Source: Bacteroidota bacterium (lineage in GTDB: Bacteria; Bacteroidota; Ignavibacteria; Ignavibacteriales; Ignavibacteriaceae). From it: DNA of 12,146 nucleotides. Both the position numbers and the translations under genes were made by a program. This document shows positions 1 through 6,735 of this stretch, one piece after another. The stretch is from contig JAJYCM010000054.1 in assembly GCA_021778375.1 (NCBI GenBank), positions 1 through 12,146 of the forward strand, read 5' to 3'. The notes under the pieces were generated by a model. It was not told where the DNA came from. It was given only the letters and a program-made list of their open reading frames with translations, and made no database searches. Position 1 is the first letter of the stretch, and the number at the start of each line of letters is the position of its first letter.

Positions 1-1
1 T

Positions 2-127
2 TGGTTCAGATTTGAACATAATTTTTTGGAAATTGTTTCAAATAAAATAATTAATAAAGTTCGAGGAATTAACAGAGTTGTTTATGATATCAGCTCGAAA
101 CCTCCTTCAACAATCGAATGGGAATAA
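2..127 (+). CDS. guaA: GMP synthase (glutamine-hydrolysing), C-terminal end, partial
   Basis: Only the last 41 codons are in the window; the 5' part lies upstream. The frame opens at the window edge and reads WFRFEHNFLEIV near the start and ends INRVVYDISSKPPSTIEWE before TAA. This tail (NRVVYDISxKPPxTIEWE) is the characteristic C-terminus of bacterial GuaA, part of the dimerisation domain that also helps bind XMP. GuaA converts XMP to GMP using glutamine and ATP in the cytoplasm, the last step of GMP synthesis. The stop lies 6 nt before the GTG of the next gene, so the two are probably co-transcribed. Seen: the C-terminal motif and stop. Inferred: an intact gene upstream. Confidence 0.93.
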   Translation, partial: WFRFEHNFLEIVSNKIINKVRGINRVVYDISSKPPSTIEWE

Positions 128-133
128 ATCAAC

Positions 134-1042
134 GTGGAAGTAAACTATAGCCTCGATAATAAAATTAAAAATGCGCACTCTTTTGAAAGTGAAGGAAGGC
201 TGCTTCACGCTGCACAAATTTATATCTCAATAATTGATGAATATCCAAATTTTGTAGATGCTTACTTTAACCTCGCCCACCTTTACGAAAAGTTAGGAAA
301 TATTAACAGCGCAATCCATTTGTTGCAATCTTTAATGGACATAAATTCTGAGAATATAGATGCCAGACTTTTTTACGGCCAATTTTTGATAAGAAATAAC
401 CTCTGGGATAAAGCCATAGAAGTACTTAGTCTCATTATGCCAGAAGAAGAACCTGTTGTAGCATTCTTTTTAGGCTACTCCCATTTTATGTTAAATGAGT
501 TTGAACTTTCTAAAATTAACTTCCTAAATTTTATTTCCGTTGAAAAAAACAATGAACTTGTTCATGAAGCTTATATTTATTTAGCTAAGATTGAGATAAA
601 GTTAAAAAATTTTGAATCGGCATTGGCATTTGCAAAGAAAGCCGATGTCCTTTACTCAAATTTTTGGGAATTAAATAAAATCTATGCCGAAACCTATTTT
701 AGCCTTGGTATGTTTGCACACGCCGTAGCGCCTATTGAAAAGGCTATTAAATTGAATCAGAACGAATCTTCCCCATATGAATTAGCTGGAAAAATTTATC
801 TTAAGCTTGGAGATTACCAAAGAGCAGAAAAATATTTTTTGAAGTTTATTGAATTAATTGATGATGCTTCATCCGATATTTACACAAAACTTGCTGAGGC
901 TTGTTTAAAATCTAGCAAGCCTTTAGATGCCTTGGCATATTTTGATATTGCAATCAAGCTTGACTCCAGTAATAAAAATGCGATAGAAGGGAAAAGGAAC
1001 ACCCAAAAATTTCTAAATAAGAATACGGCTTCAGATGGTTAG
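134..1042 (+). CDS. Cytoplasmic TPR-repeat protein
   Basis: This is a 302-aa protein made almost wholly of tetratricopeptide-like helical pairs. Recognisable repeats lie near residues 20-70 (A-xx-Y-xxx-I-x-x-YP, then AYFNLAHLYEKLGN), 75-100, 110-135, 145-175, 180-210, 215-240 and 245-280 (YTKLAEACLKSSKPLDALAYF). There is no signal peptide or membrane segment, so it is probably a cytoplasmic scaffold or partner-binding protein; the specific role is not readable from sequence. The start is GTG, 6 nt after the guaA stop. No ATG lies in frame until the first repeats have been read, which supports the GTG, although no strong SD is visible. Its last 8 nt overlap the ATG of the next gene, which suggests translational coupling. 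Confidence 0.8.
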   Translation: MEVNYSLDNKIKNAHSFESEGRLLHAAQIYISIIDEYPNFVDAYFNLAHLYEKLGNINSAIHLLQSLMDINSENIDARLFYGQFLIRNNLWDKAIEVLSLIMPEEEPVVAFFLGYSHFMLNEFELSKINFLNFISVEKNNELVHEAYIYLAKIEIKLKNFESALAFAKKADVLYSNFWELNKIYAETYFSLGMFAHAVAPIEKAIKLNQNESSPYELAGKIYLKLGDYQRAEKYFLKFIELIDDASSDIYTKLAEACLKSSKPLDALAYFDIAIKLDSSNKNAIEGKRNTQKFLNKNTASDG

Positions 1043-2780
1043 GTTAACTATAATATTTATTTCCATTCTAATCTTTTCATCATTTTCCATATTCGCACAA
1101 GAAATAAGCGATACATCTTTTGCAAATGCGGAATTCAAACTTGCAATTGATCATTATAATTCAAAGCAATATTCTGATGCTCAAAAAATTTTTAAGAAAC
1201 TATCAGAAAGTAGTAACTCTTTTACAACAATCTCAACTATTTTCAACGCCAAATCTCTTCTTCAATTAAACCAACTTCAAAGCTCCGAAGAAATATTAAA
1301 AAAATATCTTGACGTATATCCATTTAGTAGCTATGCAGACGAAGCTAAAATAATGTTGGCAAAAATATATTTTGATAAAAAAAGATATTCCAAAGCATTT
1401 AACGAAATTGAAAAAATAATTTCGACGACAAATTCTACTTTCTATCTGGATTATGCAAAATCCTCCGGTGAAAAACTTGCTCTTAATTATTTAACTTCTT
1501 TTCAAATTAAATCTTTTTTTGATTCATCCTCAAGCGCCGGAATGAAACCTTATCTTTTATATATTCTTAGTAAAAGTTATTTAAAGGAAGAAAAAATTGA
1601 TAGCGCCAAAATCTTGCTGAATGAGTTGACTAAAGAATTCCCTAAGTCCTCCGAGAATGAAAATGCGGAAAGGTTAATTCATGAAATCTCAAATCGAGAA
1701 AAAGTCTTCTCTTCTGTCCCTTTAATTGCGGTTTTATTGCCATTAGATAAGCCTTCAGAAAACCAGACTGCCATCGATGCAAGTCATGAAATTTTGGAAG
1801 GAGTTAAATTTGCTGTCTCGGAATATAATAATGATCATAACAATAGAATTGGATTACTTATAAAAAATACAGGGAGAAGCAAATCGAAGATTGATTCGAT
1901 AAAAAATGAGGTTGACAGTTTATCCTCACTAAAGGTAATTATTGGCCCCGTTTATAGTGACGAAGTAAAAGAAACACTCGAAGCTTTTAAAAATAGCAAT
2001 ATACCGATTATTTCTCCGACCGCTACGGATGATGGTTTAACGGAGATGTATCCAGATTTTTTCCAGGCGAACCCAACCTTCACAATTCGCGGAAAGATAA
2101 TGGCTGAATATATCTATTACGTAGAGAACAAAAGACGAATGGCGATTCTGAATTCAGATGAAAGCTATGCAAAAGTGCTTGCCGATTCTTTTCAAAAGGA
2201 GTTTGAAAAATTAGGCGGAAAAATTTTAGTAAGGCAAACGTTTAAACCCGGCGCTATGGATTTTTCACGGCAAGTTGCAAAGATTGCCGAGGATTCTACA
2301 AAGCTGCAGGGAATTTATCTTCCGTTAACTGATAATAGAGATGTTTCCTCGATCCTTTCTCAATTTTTATCATCAAATTTAGATTTGAATATTTACGGAA
2401 ATCAGGATTGGCTTCTTGCAAAAGGCTTTGAATCTTTCTCAGCCTTAAGCGATAAGCTCATTTTTGCTTCAGATTATTTTTTAGATTATACCGACTCTAC
2501 CTTCCGGCAGTTTAGTAAGAGGTTTGTAGTCCAAACCGGCTTAGACGTGAGCAGGAATGTACTTTACGGTTATGATATCTCAAAATATATTTTAAGCTTT
2601 TTGGCAGAACAAAATATCAGTAGAAATAGTCTAAAAGCTAAACTTGAATCGGGAATTATTTTTAAAGGATTCCACAATAATATTTATTTTGATAGCGAGC
2701 GAATAAATAAATTCCTAAATATTATTCGCTATAAAAACGGTAAATTTGAATTGATAGATAAATTTAAAATGGGTAAATAG
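1035..2780 (+). CDS. Secreted TPR plus type-1 periplasmic-binding-fold protein (LpoA-like architecture)
   Basis: This is a 581-aa exported protein. Residues 1-21 form a signal peptide (hydrophobic IIFISILIFSSF, cleavage likely after FAQ or before it). There is no lipobox cysteine, so it is probably soluble in the periplasm. Residues ~28-220 hold TPR-like helical repeats (FKLAIDHYNSKQYSDAQKIF; ADEAKIMLAKIYFDKKRYSKAF; SYLKEEKIDSAKILL). Residues ~228-575 are a type-1 periplasmic-binding (Leu/Ile/Val-binding-like) domain: IAVLLPLDKP opens it, then ILEGVKFAVSEYN, VIIGPVYSDEV, IPIISPTATDD and the second-lobe strand RRMAILNSDESYAK. N-terminal TPRs followed by this fold is the layout of LpoA, the outer-membrane activator of the peptidoglycan synthase PBP1A, and such proteins are often labelled PBP activators. 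That role is inference; amino-acid sensing is the alternative. It overlaps the upstream TPR gene by 8 nt and is followed by radC after 15 nt. Confidence 0.8.
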   Translation: MVRLTIIFISILIFSSFSIFAQEISDTSFANAEFKLAIDHYNSKQYSDAQKIFKKLSESSNSFTTISTIFNAKSLLQLNQLQSSEEILKKYLDVYPFSSYADEAKIMLAKIYFDKKRYSKAFNEIEKIISTTNSTFYLDYAKSSGEKLALNYLTSFQIKSFFDSSSSAGMKPYLLYILSKSYLKEEKIDSAKILLNELTKEFPKSSENENAERLIHEISNREKVFSSVPLIAVLLPLDKPSENQTAIDASHEILEGVKFAVSEYNNDHNNRIGLLIKNTGRSKSKIDSIKNEVDSLSSLKVIIGPVYSDEVKETLEAFKNSNIPIISPTATDDGLTEMYPDFFQANPTFTIRGKIMAEYIYYVENKRRMAILNSDESYAKVLADSFQKEFEKLGGKILVRQTFKPGAMDFSRQVAKIAEDSTKLQGIYLPLTDNRDVSSILSQFLSSNLDLNIYGNQDWLLAKGFESFSALSDKLIFASDYFLDYTDSTFRQFSKRFVVQTGLDVSRNVLYGYDISKYILSFLAEQNISRNSLKAKLESGIIFKGFHNNIYFDSERINKFLNIIRYKNGKFELIDKFKMGK

Positions 2781-2795
2781 AAGGAAGAGAGAGAC

Positions 2796-3476
2796 ATTTT
2801 TACAGTTAAAGAACTTCCGATTGATGATCGCCCGCGTGAAAAATTAGTTTTTCGCGGCGCACAAAACTTGACTGATGCCGAGCTTCTTGCAATATTATTG
2901 CGGACAGGAAAAGTAGGTAAATCAGTTCTGACTCTTGCCCAGGAGCTTCTAAACCGGAATGGAAGCCTTGCTATGCTTGCATCGAAATCAATTTCAAATT
3001 TAACGAGTATTGTCGGAATCGGCAAAGACAAAGCGGCCACGCTTCAAGCGGCATTTGAAATTAGCAGACGTATACAATCACAATCTAAATGGTTTTCCGA
3101 AAATAAAATAACCTCGCCTAAAGAAGTAGCGGATGTCTTTATTCCGTTGCTTATTGATGACTTAAAAGAAAAATTTATTGTTGTCTGTTTGAATACGGCA
3201 AACAAAATTATCAGGTACGAAGTTATTTCGGTGGGTAATCTAAACTCCAGCATTGTTCATCCAAGAGAAATCTTTAAGGTCGCAATTGAAAATAATTCGG
3301 CAAGTATAATATTAATTCACAATCATCCAAGTGGTAACCCCGAGCCGAGTAACGAAGATATTCAGATAACTAAAAAAATAGTTGAGTCGGGAAAAATTTT
3401 GGATATCCCTGTATTTGATCACATAATTATTGCCGGAACTAGCCATTCAAGTTTTGTCGAAAAACACCTATTGTAA
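2796..3476 (+). CDS. radC: RadC family JAB-domain protein, probable ATT start
   Basis: RadC-family (UPF0758) proteins carry a helix-hairpin-helix-like N-terminal region and a C-terminal JAMM/JAB metalloprotease-like domain; their cellular role is unsettled despite the historic DNA-repair name. The metal motif is complete: HNHPSG at residues 175-180 (226-aa numbering) with the downstream PS and Asp188. The family opens with a segment like KELPxxDRPREKL, present here (VKELPIDDRPREKL) but upstream of the first conventional start, TTG at 2868, which would delete 24 conserved residues. The only plausible initiator before it is ATT at 2796, with AGGAAG at 2782-2787, 8 nt upstream. The frame is the same as the previous gene and is cut from it by a TAG at 2778-2780. 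At 226 aa the length fits the family. Product certain; start codon inferred. Confidence 0.9.
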   Translation: MFTVKELPIDDRPREKLVFRGAQNLTDAELLAILLRTGKVGKSVLTLAQELLNRNGSLAMLASKSISNLTSIVGIGKDKAATLQAAFEISRRIQSQSKWFSENKITSPKEVADVFIPLLIDDLKEKFIVVCLNTANKIIRYEVISVGNLNSSIVHPREIFKVAIENNSASIILIHNHPSGNPEPSNEDIQITKKIVESGKILDIPVFDHIIIAGTSHSSFVEKHLL

Positions 3477-3553
3477 CCTAACGCAAAATTAATATGGAAA
3501 ATATGGAATATAATTGTCAATATGTTTAATTTAAAAAAGAAATTATTTTAAAA

Positions 3554-3587
3554 TTGATGTAATTTTCTAAAATTTTTAGCATATTTG
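3554..3587 (+). promoter_or_regulatory. Candidate promoter for the lipoprotein/LysM gene pair
   Basis: The 179-nt gap between radC and the lipoprotein gene is very AT-rich. TTGATG at 3554-3559 and TAGCAT at 3577-3582 are separated by 17 nt, each matching the sigma-70 consensus at 4 of 6 bases. CATATTTG at 3580-3587 overlaps the second box and is one base from the Bacteroidota -7 consensus TAnnTTTG. Both readings would give a leader of roughly 65 nt. In DNA this AT-rich such matches are easily found by chance, so this is only a candidate. No other gene or hairpin is evident in the gap. Confidence 0.27.
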
Positions 3588-3655
3588 AAGTAGACTTTGG
3601 TACAAATAGATAAATTAAACAACTTTCTAAACTAATAATCATTGGAGGTTATAAT

Positions 3656-3937
3656 ATGAAAATAGCAAAGGTTCTAAGAAACACTGCTATTATAGCTGCT
3701 TTTGGAATAACAACGGCAGTTTTAAGCGGATGCGGAGGCGTTAGCGAAGCTGAAATGGCTCAGCTAAACAACCTGCAAAGTGAAGTTAACTCATTACAAT
3801 CACAGGCTAATTCCCTGAAGGACGAAAGAGCTAGCTTGGAAAAAGAAATCGCGGCGAAGAACGATAAACTCGCGCAGTGCAATAAGGAAAAAGAAGAGAC
3901 TAAGGCAAACTTAGAAAAAATGTCTTCTAATAAATAA
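3656..3937 (+). CDS. Small coiled-coil lipoprotein, Lpp-like
   Basis: This is a 93-aa lipoprotein precursor. The N-terminus has basic residues, a hydrophobic stretch (AIIAAFGITTAVL) and the lipobox LSGC at 23-26, so Cys26 should be lipidated by Lgt/LspA, leaving a ~68-aa mature protein. The rest is one continuous coiled coil with regular heptads (LNNLQSEVNSLQSQANSL and onward to LEKM). The protein ends in Lys (SSNK). Braun's lipoprotein of enterobacteria has the same plan: lipidated N-terminus, short trimeric coiled coil and a terminal Lys joined to peptidoglycan. I see no primary-sequence homology to Lpp, so the comparison concerns architecture only. A strong SD (GGAGG, 3644-3648) precedes the ATG. 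It lies 31 nt upstream of a LysM protein gene, probably the same operon. Confidence 0.8.
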   Translation: MKIAKVLRNTAIIAAFGITTAVLSGCGGVSEAEMAQLNNLQSEVNSLQSQANSLKDERASLEKEIAAKNDKLAQCNKEKEETKANLEKMSSNK

Positions 3938-3968
3938 CTGAAAATTAAATTTAACCGGAGGAAACATT

Positions 3969-4658
3969 ATGAAATTAAGTAAAAGTTTTATTGGAATGCT
4001 TGCTCTCTTGTTTTTCTTATCGATTGCTACTTATGCGCAAGAAGAAAAGAAGATGACAAAAGACGAATGGCAAGCTGAAATAACCCGTCTTACAACCGAA
4101 AAACAAAGTCTTCAAACCGAAGATAGCACTTTAACGGCTGATATCGCTAACCTAAAAGATCAATCTTCAAAAATTCAAGGCTACGATAATTGTATGGAAG
4201 AACTTTATCAAATGATTGGCGCTACAAAAGCAGACGTTGATAATTTTAGAAGCGCCGTAGCCGAATTAAATGGAAAAATTGAAAGACACGAAGGACCTAA
4301 AGCTGATAGGCAAAAAGATCTTGATGCTTTGAAAGCAAATAAAATTAGCGCTCTTCCTGAATTTTATGATCAGGTTCACAATCAAATGCAAGCCTCCCTT
4401 GATGCTTGGGTTGAAGCTCCAAAAGAAATTACCTACACTGTTGTAAAAGGCGATTGCTTGTGGAATATCGCTAAGAAAAAAGATATTTATGATAATGCTT
4501 TTGCTTGGCCAAATATCTACAAAGCTAACCGCGATGAAATTAAAAATCCAAATTTGATTTTCCCGAAACAGAATTTCAAGATTCCTAAATTAACCCAGGA
4601 AGAAATGGATAAATACGAAAAAATTAAAACGAACTATAAACCGGCTCCGGCTAAATAA
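3969..4658 (+). CDS. Secreted coiled-coil protein with C-terminal LysM domain
   Basis: This is a 229-aa exported protein. Signal peptide residues 1-23 (FIGMLALLFFLSIATYA) are followed by AQEE, with probable cleavage after Ala23. Residues ~30-125 are charged and helical, with heptads around 36-70 (AEITRLTTEKQSLQTEDSTL), interrupted by a segment with Cys75. Residues 155-207 form one LysM peptidoglycan-binding domain: YTVVKGDCLWNIAKK, then WPNIYKANRD, IKNPNLIFP and FKIPK, close to the full consensus of this family. Cys163 sits where Ser is usual (GDSLW). The protein ends in a short Lys/Pro-rich tail. GGAGG at 3957-3961 gives a good SD. It is likely a periplasmic cell-wall-binding partner of the lipoprotein encoded just upstream. 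An intrinsic terminator follows 35 nt after the stop. Confidence 0.85.
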   Translation: MKLSKSFIGMLALLFFLSIATYAQEEKKMTKDEWQAEITRLTTEKQSLQTEDSTLTADIANLKDQSSKIQGYDNCMEELYQMIGATKADVDNFRSAVAELNGKIERHEGPKADRQKDLDALKANKISALPEFYDQVHNQMQASLDAWVEAPKEITYTVVKGDCLWNIAKKKDIYDNAFAWPNIYKANRDEIKNPNLIFPKQNFKIPKLTQEEMDKYEKIKTNYKPAPAK

Positions 4659-4693
4659 GGTCACTTAATTGTTCCTATCTTTTATTCGTTTTG

Positions 4694-4730
4694 AAAAGCC
4701 CTTGTTATCTTTTGATGATAAGGGCTTTTT
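4694..4730 (+). terminator. Intrinsic terminator after the LysM gene
   Basis: AAAAGCCCTT (4694-4703) pairs perfectly with AAGGGCTTTT (4720-4729) around an 16-nt interior that can form further pairs, and the right arm runs into TTTTT. The GC core GCCC/GGGC plus T-run is a standard Rho-independent terminator. It ends only 18 nt before the phoH ATG, which leaves little room for a separate downstream promoter (see findings). Confidence 0.85.
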
Positions 4731-4748
4731 ATATTTATTGGTGAAACT

Positions 4749-5726
4749 ATGACTGCTGTTGAAAAAAAATTTACTTTAGAAAATGCCGACATGCTCTCTT
4801 TGCTGGGAATGAATGACAGTAACCTTAGATTGATAGAAGATAAATTTAATGCATCAATTGTTGTACGCGGTGAAAATTTCGTGGTCAAAGGCGTGCTCGA
4901 AGAAGTTGAAGTGGTTGAAAAAATTATTAAAGAAATGGTATATGTATTAAACACCAGCGGTACTCTTCGTACCACCGATGTAGAAGCCATTCTTGATCTT
5001 GCACTACACGGAAAAGAGATTATCAGCGAAAAAGAAATTGATTCTGTTGTACTTTATACTAAAAATGATGCGATAAAAGCGAAGACACCAGGACAATTAA
5101 ATTATCTTCAAACTGCTATGAAAAATGATATCTGTTTTGCAATTGGCCCAGCTGGTACCGGCAAAACTTATTTAGCAGTTGCACTTGCTGTTTCTGCTTT
5201 GAAAAAAGGGAATATCAATAAAATTGTTTTAGCGCGTCCTGCAGTTGAAGCGGGCGAAAGCCTTGGATTTTTACCGGGCGATTTTAGAGAAAAGATTGAC
5301 CCATATCTCCGACCGTTATACGATGCTCTTGATGATATGATGCCATCTGAAAAATTAAAAGGTTACCTGGAAAAAGGCATTGTCGAAATTGTGCCTCTTG
5401 CATATATGCGCGGTAGAACTCTGAATAATGCTTTTGTAATTTTAGATGAAGCGCAAAACGCTACGGCAACTCAAATGAAAATGTTCCTTACCCGGCTTGG
5501 CGTAAACTCTAAAGCTATAATTACTGGCGATATTACTCAAATTGACCTACCGTCTAAATCTGTCAGCGGTCTGATTGAAGCAAAAGATATTCTTAATAAT
5601 ATTGAAGGTGTAGGATTTGTTTATTTTGATAAATCGGATGTTGTGAGACACAAGCTTGTAAAGGATATTATTAATGCTTATGAAAAATTCAAAAATGGGG
5701 ATAATAAAGAAAGCTCTAAAGCTTAA
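4749..5726 (+). CDS. phoH: PhoH family P-loop ATPase
   Basis: This is a 325-aa cytoplasmic protein of the PhoH/PhoL family, ATPases associated with RNA metabolism and often encoded close to ybeY. Residues 1-~100 form the N-terminal region with a KH-like segment (LRLIEDKFNASIVVRGENF). The ATPase core follows: Walker A GPAGTGKT at 133-140, ARPAVEAGESLGFLPGD at 162-178, Walker B VILDEAQN at 230-237, GDITQIDLP at 260-268 and VVRHKLVKDII at 298-308. All catalytic motifs are intact and the length is normal for the family. The ATG at 4749 is preceded by a weak GGTG. No ybeY follows; instead the gene converges with mazG. The 5' end lies against a terminator, so its transcription is a question of interest. 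PhoH2 toxin-type proteins are longer, so this is the chromosomal PhoL-like form. Confidence 0.95.
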   Translation: MTAVEKKFTLENADMLSLLGMNDSNLRLIEDKFNASIVVRGENFVVKGVLEEVEVVEKIIKEMVYVLNTSGTLRTTDVEAILDLALHGKEIISEKEIDSVVLYTKNDAIKAKTPGQLNYLQTAMKNDICFAIGPAGTGKTYLAVALAVSALKKGNINKIVLARPAVEAGESLGFLPGDFREKIDPYLRPLYDALDDMMPSEKLKGYLEKGIVEIVPLAYMRGRTLNNAFVILDEAQNATATQMKMFLTRLGVNSKAIITGDITQIDLPSKSVSGLIEAKDILNNIEGVGFVYFDKSDVVRHKLVKDIINAYEKFKNGDNKESSKA

Positions 5727-5834
5727 TAAATAATTTTAAGATTTTAAATGGTGTAAATTTATTTTTTCCAAGAATCTTTGTTTCCATTCAATATTTACAT
5801 ATCTCATCAAGAAATCTAATCCCGGAATCTTTAC

Positions 5835-6596
5835 TTAAATCCTTTTTTTACTTTCATTCCAATATTTGTCCATCTCCTTAAGATTTGATTCATGAATTTT
5901 TCTCCCACTTTCATTTACCTTATCTTCAATGTAATTAAACCGTCTGACAAATTTCTTAATTGAATTCCGCAAAGCATATTCGGGGTTTATCCCTAAAAAC
6001 CTGGAATAATTTACCATTGCAAAAAATACATCACCGACTTCATCCTCTAATTCTTCTCGTGTCTCCTCTTTTTCTGATTTATGCATCTCTCCAATTTCTT
6101 CAATTACCTTTTCCCAAACTTGCTCTTTCTTATCCCAATCAAAGCCAACTTTAGAAGCTTTCTCTTGAATTCTGTATGCTCTTTGCAATGCGGGAAGATT
6201 TTCCGGAACTCCCTCAAGAACAGAACTTCGTCCTTCACTAAGTTTTATCGTTTCCCAATTTCGTTTAACATCTTCCGCGCTCACGGCTTCAACATTTCCA
6301 AAAACATGAGGATGGCGTCGTATTAGCTTTGACTGTATAGAATCAATTACATCTTCAAGCTTAAACTTATTTTCTTCTTCCGCAATAACGGTATGAAAAA
6401 TCACATGAAGGAGTAGATCGCCTAATTCAATCTTCAACTCATCAAAATCTTTATTATCGATTGACTCAACTACTTCATAAGCTTCTTCGATAGTTGCCGC
6501 TTTAATCGAATCATTTGTTTGTTCGCGATCCCACGGGCATTCCACTCTTAGTCTTCTAATAATGTTTACCAAATCACTAAATCTATTTTCATTCAT
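5835..6596 (-). CDS. mazG: Nucleoside triphosphate pyrophosphohydrolase MazG
   Basis: MazG hydrolyses canonical and damaged nucleoside triphosphates to monophosphate and pyrophosphate. This cytoplasmic sanitation enzyme also affects (p)ppGpp in E. coli. The 253-aa protein has both tandem all-alpha MazG domains. The N-terminal domain carries CPWDREQTNDS (20-30), EEAYE (37-41) and ELGDLLLHVIFH (57-68), followed by RRHPHVFG (93-100). The C-terminal domain carries KASKVGFDW (146-154), EEIGE (166-170) and EDEVGDVFFAMVN (184-196), so the metal-binding Glu/Asp sets are complete in both halves. Length is slightly below the E. coli enzyme and normal for the family. The ATG is the obvious start. The gene converges with phoH and is divergent from the RidA-family gene across 139 nt. 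Its frame stays open for 32 codons past the stop (see findings). Confidence 0.96.
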   Translation of the reverse strand: MNENRFSDLVNIIRRLRVECPWDREQTNDSIKAATIEEAYEVVESIDNKDFDELKIELGDLLLHVIFHTVIAEEENKFKLEDVIDSIQSKLIRRHPHVFGNVEAVSAEDVKRNWETIKLSEGRSSVLEGVPENLPALQRAYRIQEKASKVGFDWDKKEQVWEKVIEEIGEMHKSEKEETREELEDEVGDVFFAMVNYSRFLGINPEYALRNSIKKFVRRFNYIEDKVNESGRKIHESNLKEMDKYWNESKKRI

Positions 6597-6657
6597 TCGG
6601 TTAATTCCTTAAAATTGTATTACTAAATTAATTCGCTATTGCCAGTAGGCATTCAGT

Positions 6658-6688
6658 TTGTGCGATAGAAGTCAAAACACAAGATAAT
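6658..6688 (+). promoter_or_regulatory. Candidate promoter for the RidA-family gene
   Basis: In the 139-nt space between divergent mazG and the RidA-family gene, GATAAT (6683-6688) matches the -10 consensus at 5 of 6 bases. TTGTGC at 6658-6663 could serve as a weak -35 box with a 19-nt spacer. Transcription would start near 6695, leaving a leader of about 40 nt that contains the AGGAG ribosome-binding site. A promoter for mazG must lie on the other strand of the same interval, but I cannot point to a convincing one. Confidence 0.3.
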
Positions 6689-6735
6689 AAAAATCTTAAA
6701 CTTTAACATTGACATTAAAAAGAAAAGGAGTTTAT

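Noticed and set aside
2729..3253. Minus-strand open frames opposite radC, and similar ones opposite or within phoH, mazG, the RidA-family gene, the peptidase and the zinc-ribbon gene.
   Set aside because: They are shadows of well-supported genes and show no recognisable protein features or ribosome-binding sites.
2868..3476. radC starting at TTG 2868 (202 aa).
   Set aside because: It removes 24 residues that are strongly conserved in RadC proteins and are encoded in the same open frame upstream.
5714..5726. CTCTAAAGCTTAAT occurs both at the end of phoH and at 9347-9360 in the terminator, as if a repeat.
   Set aside because: A single 14-nt match is near chance expectation in AT-rich DNA of this length, and the flanks differ.
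5840..5860. Run of seven A followed by GG near the mazG 3' end (- strand), resembling a slippery site.
   Set aside because: The zero-frame codon boundaries do not fit the X XXY YYZ arrangement, and the alternative frame ends after a few codons.
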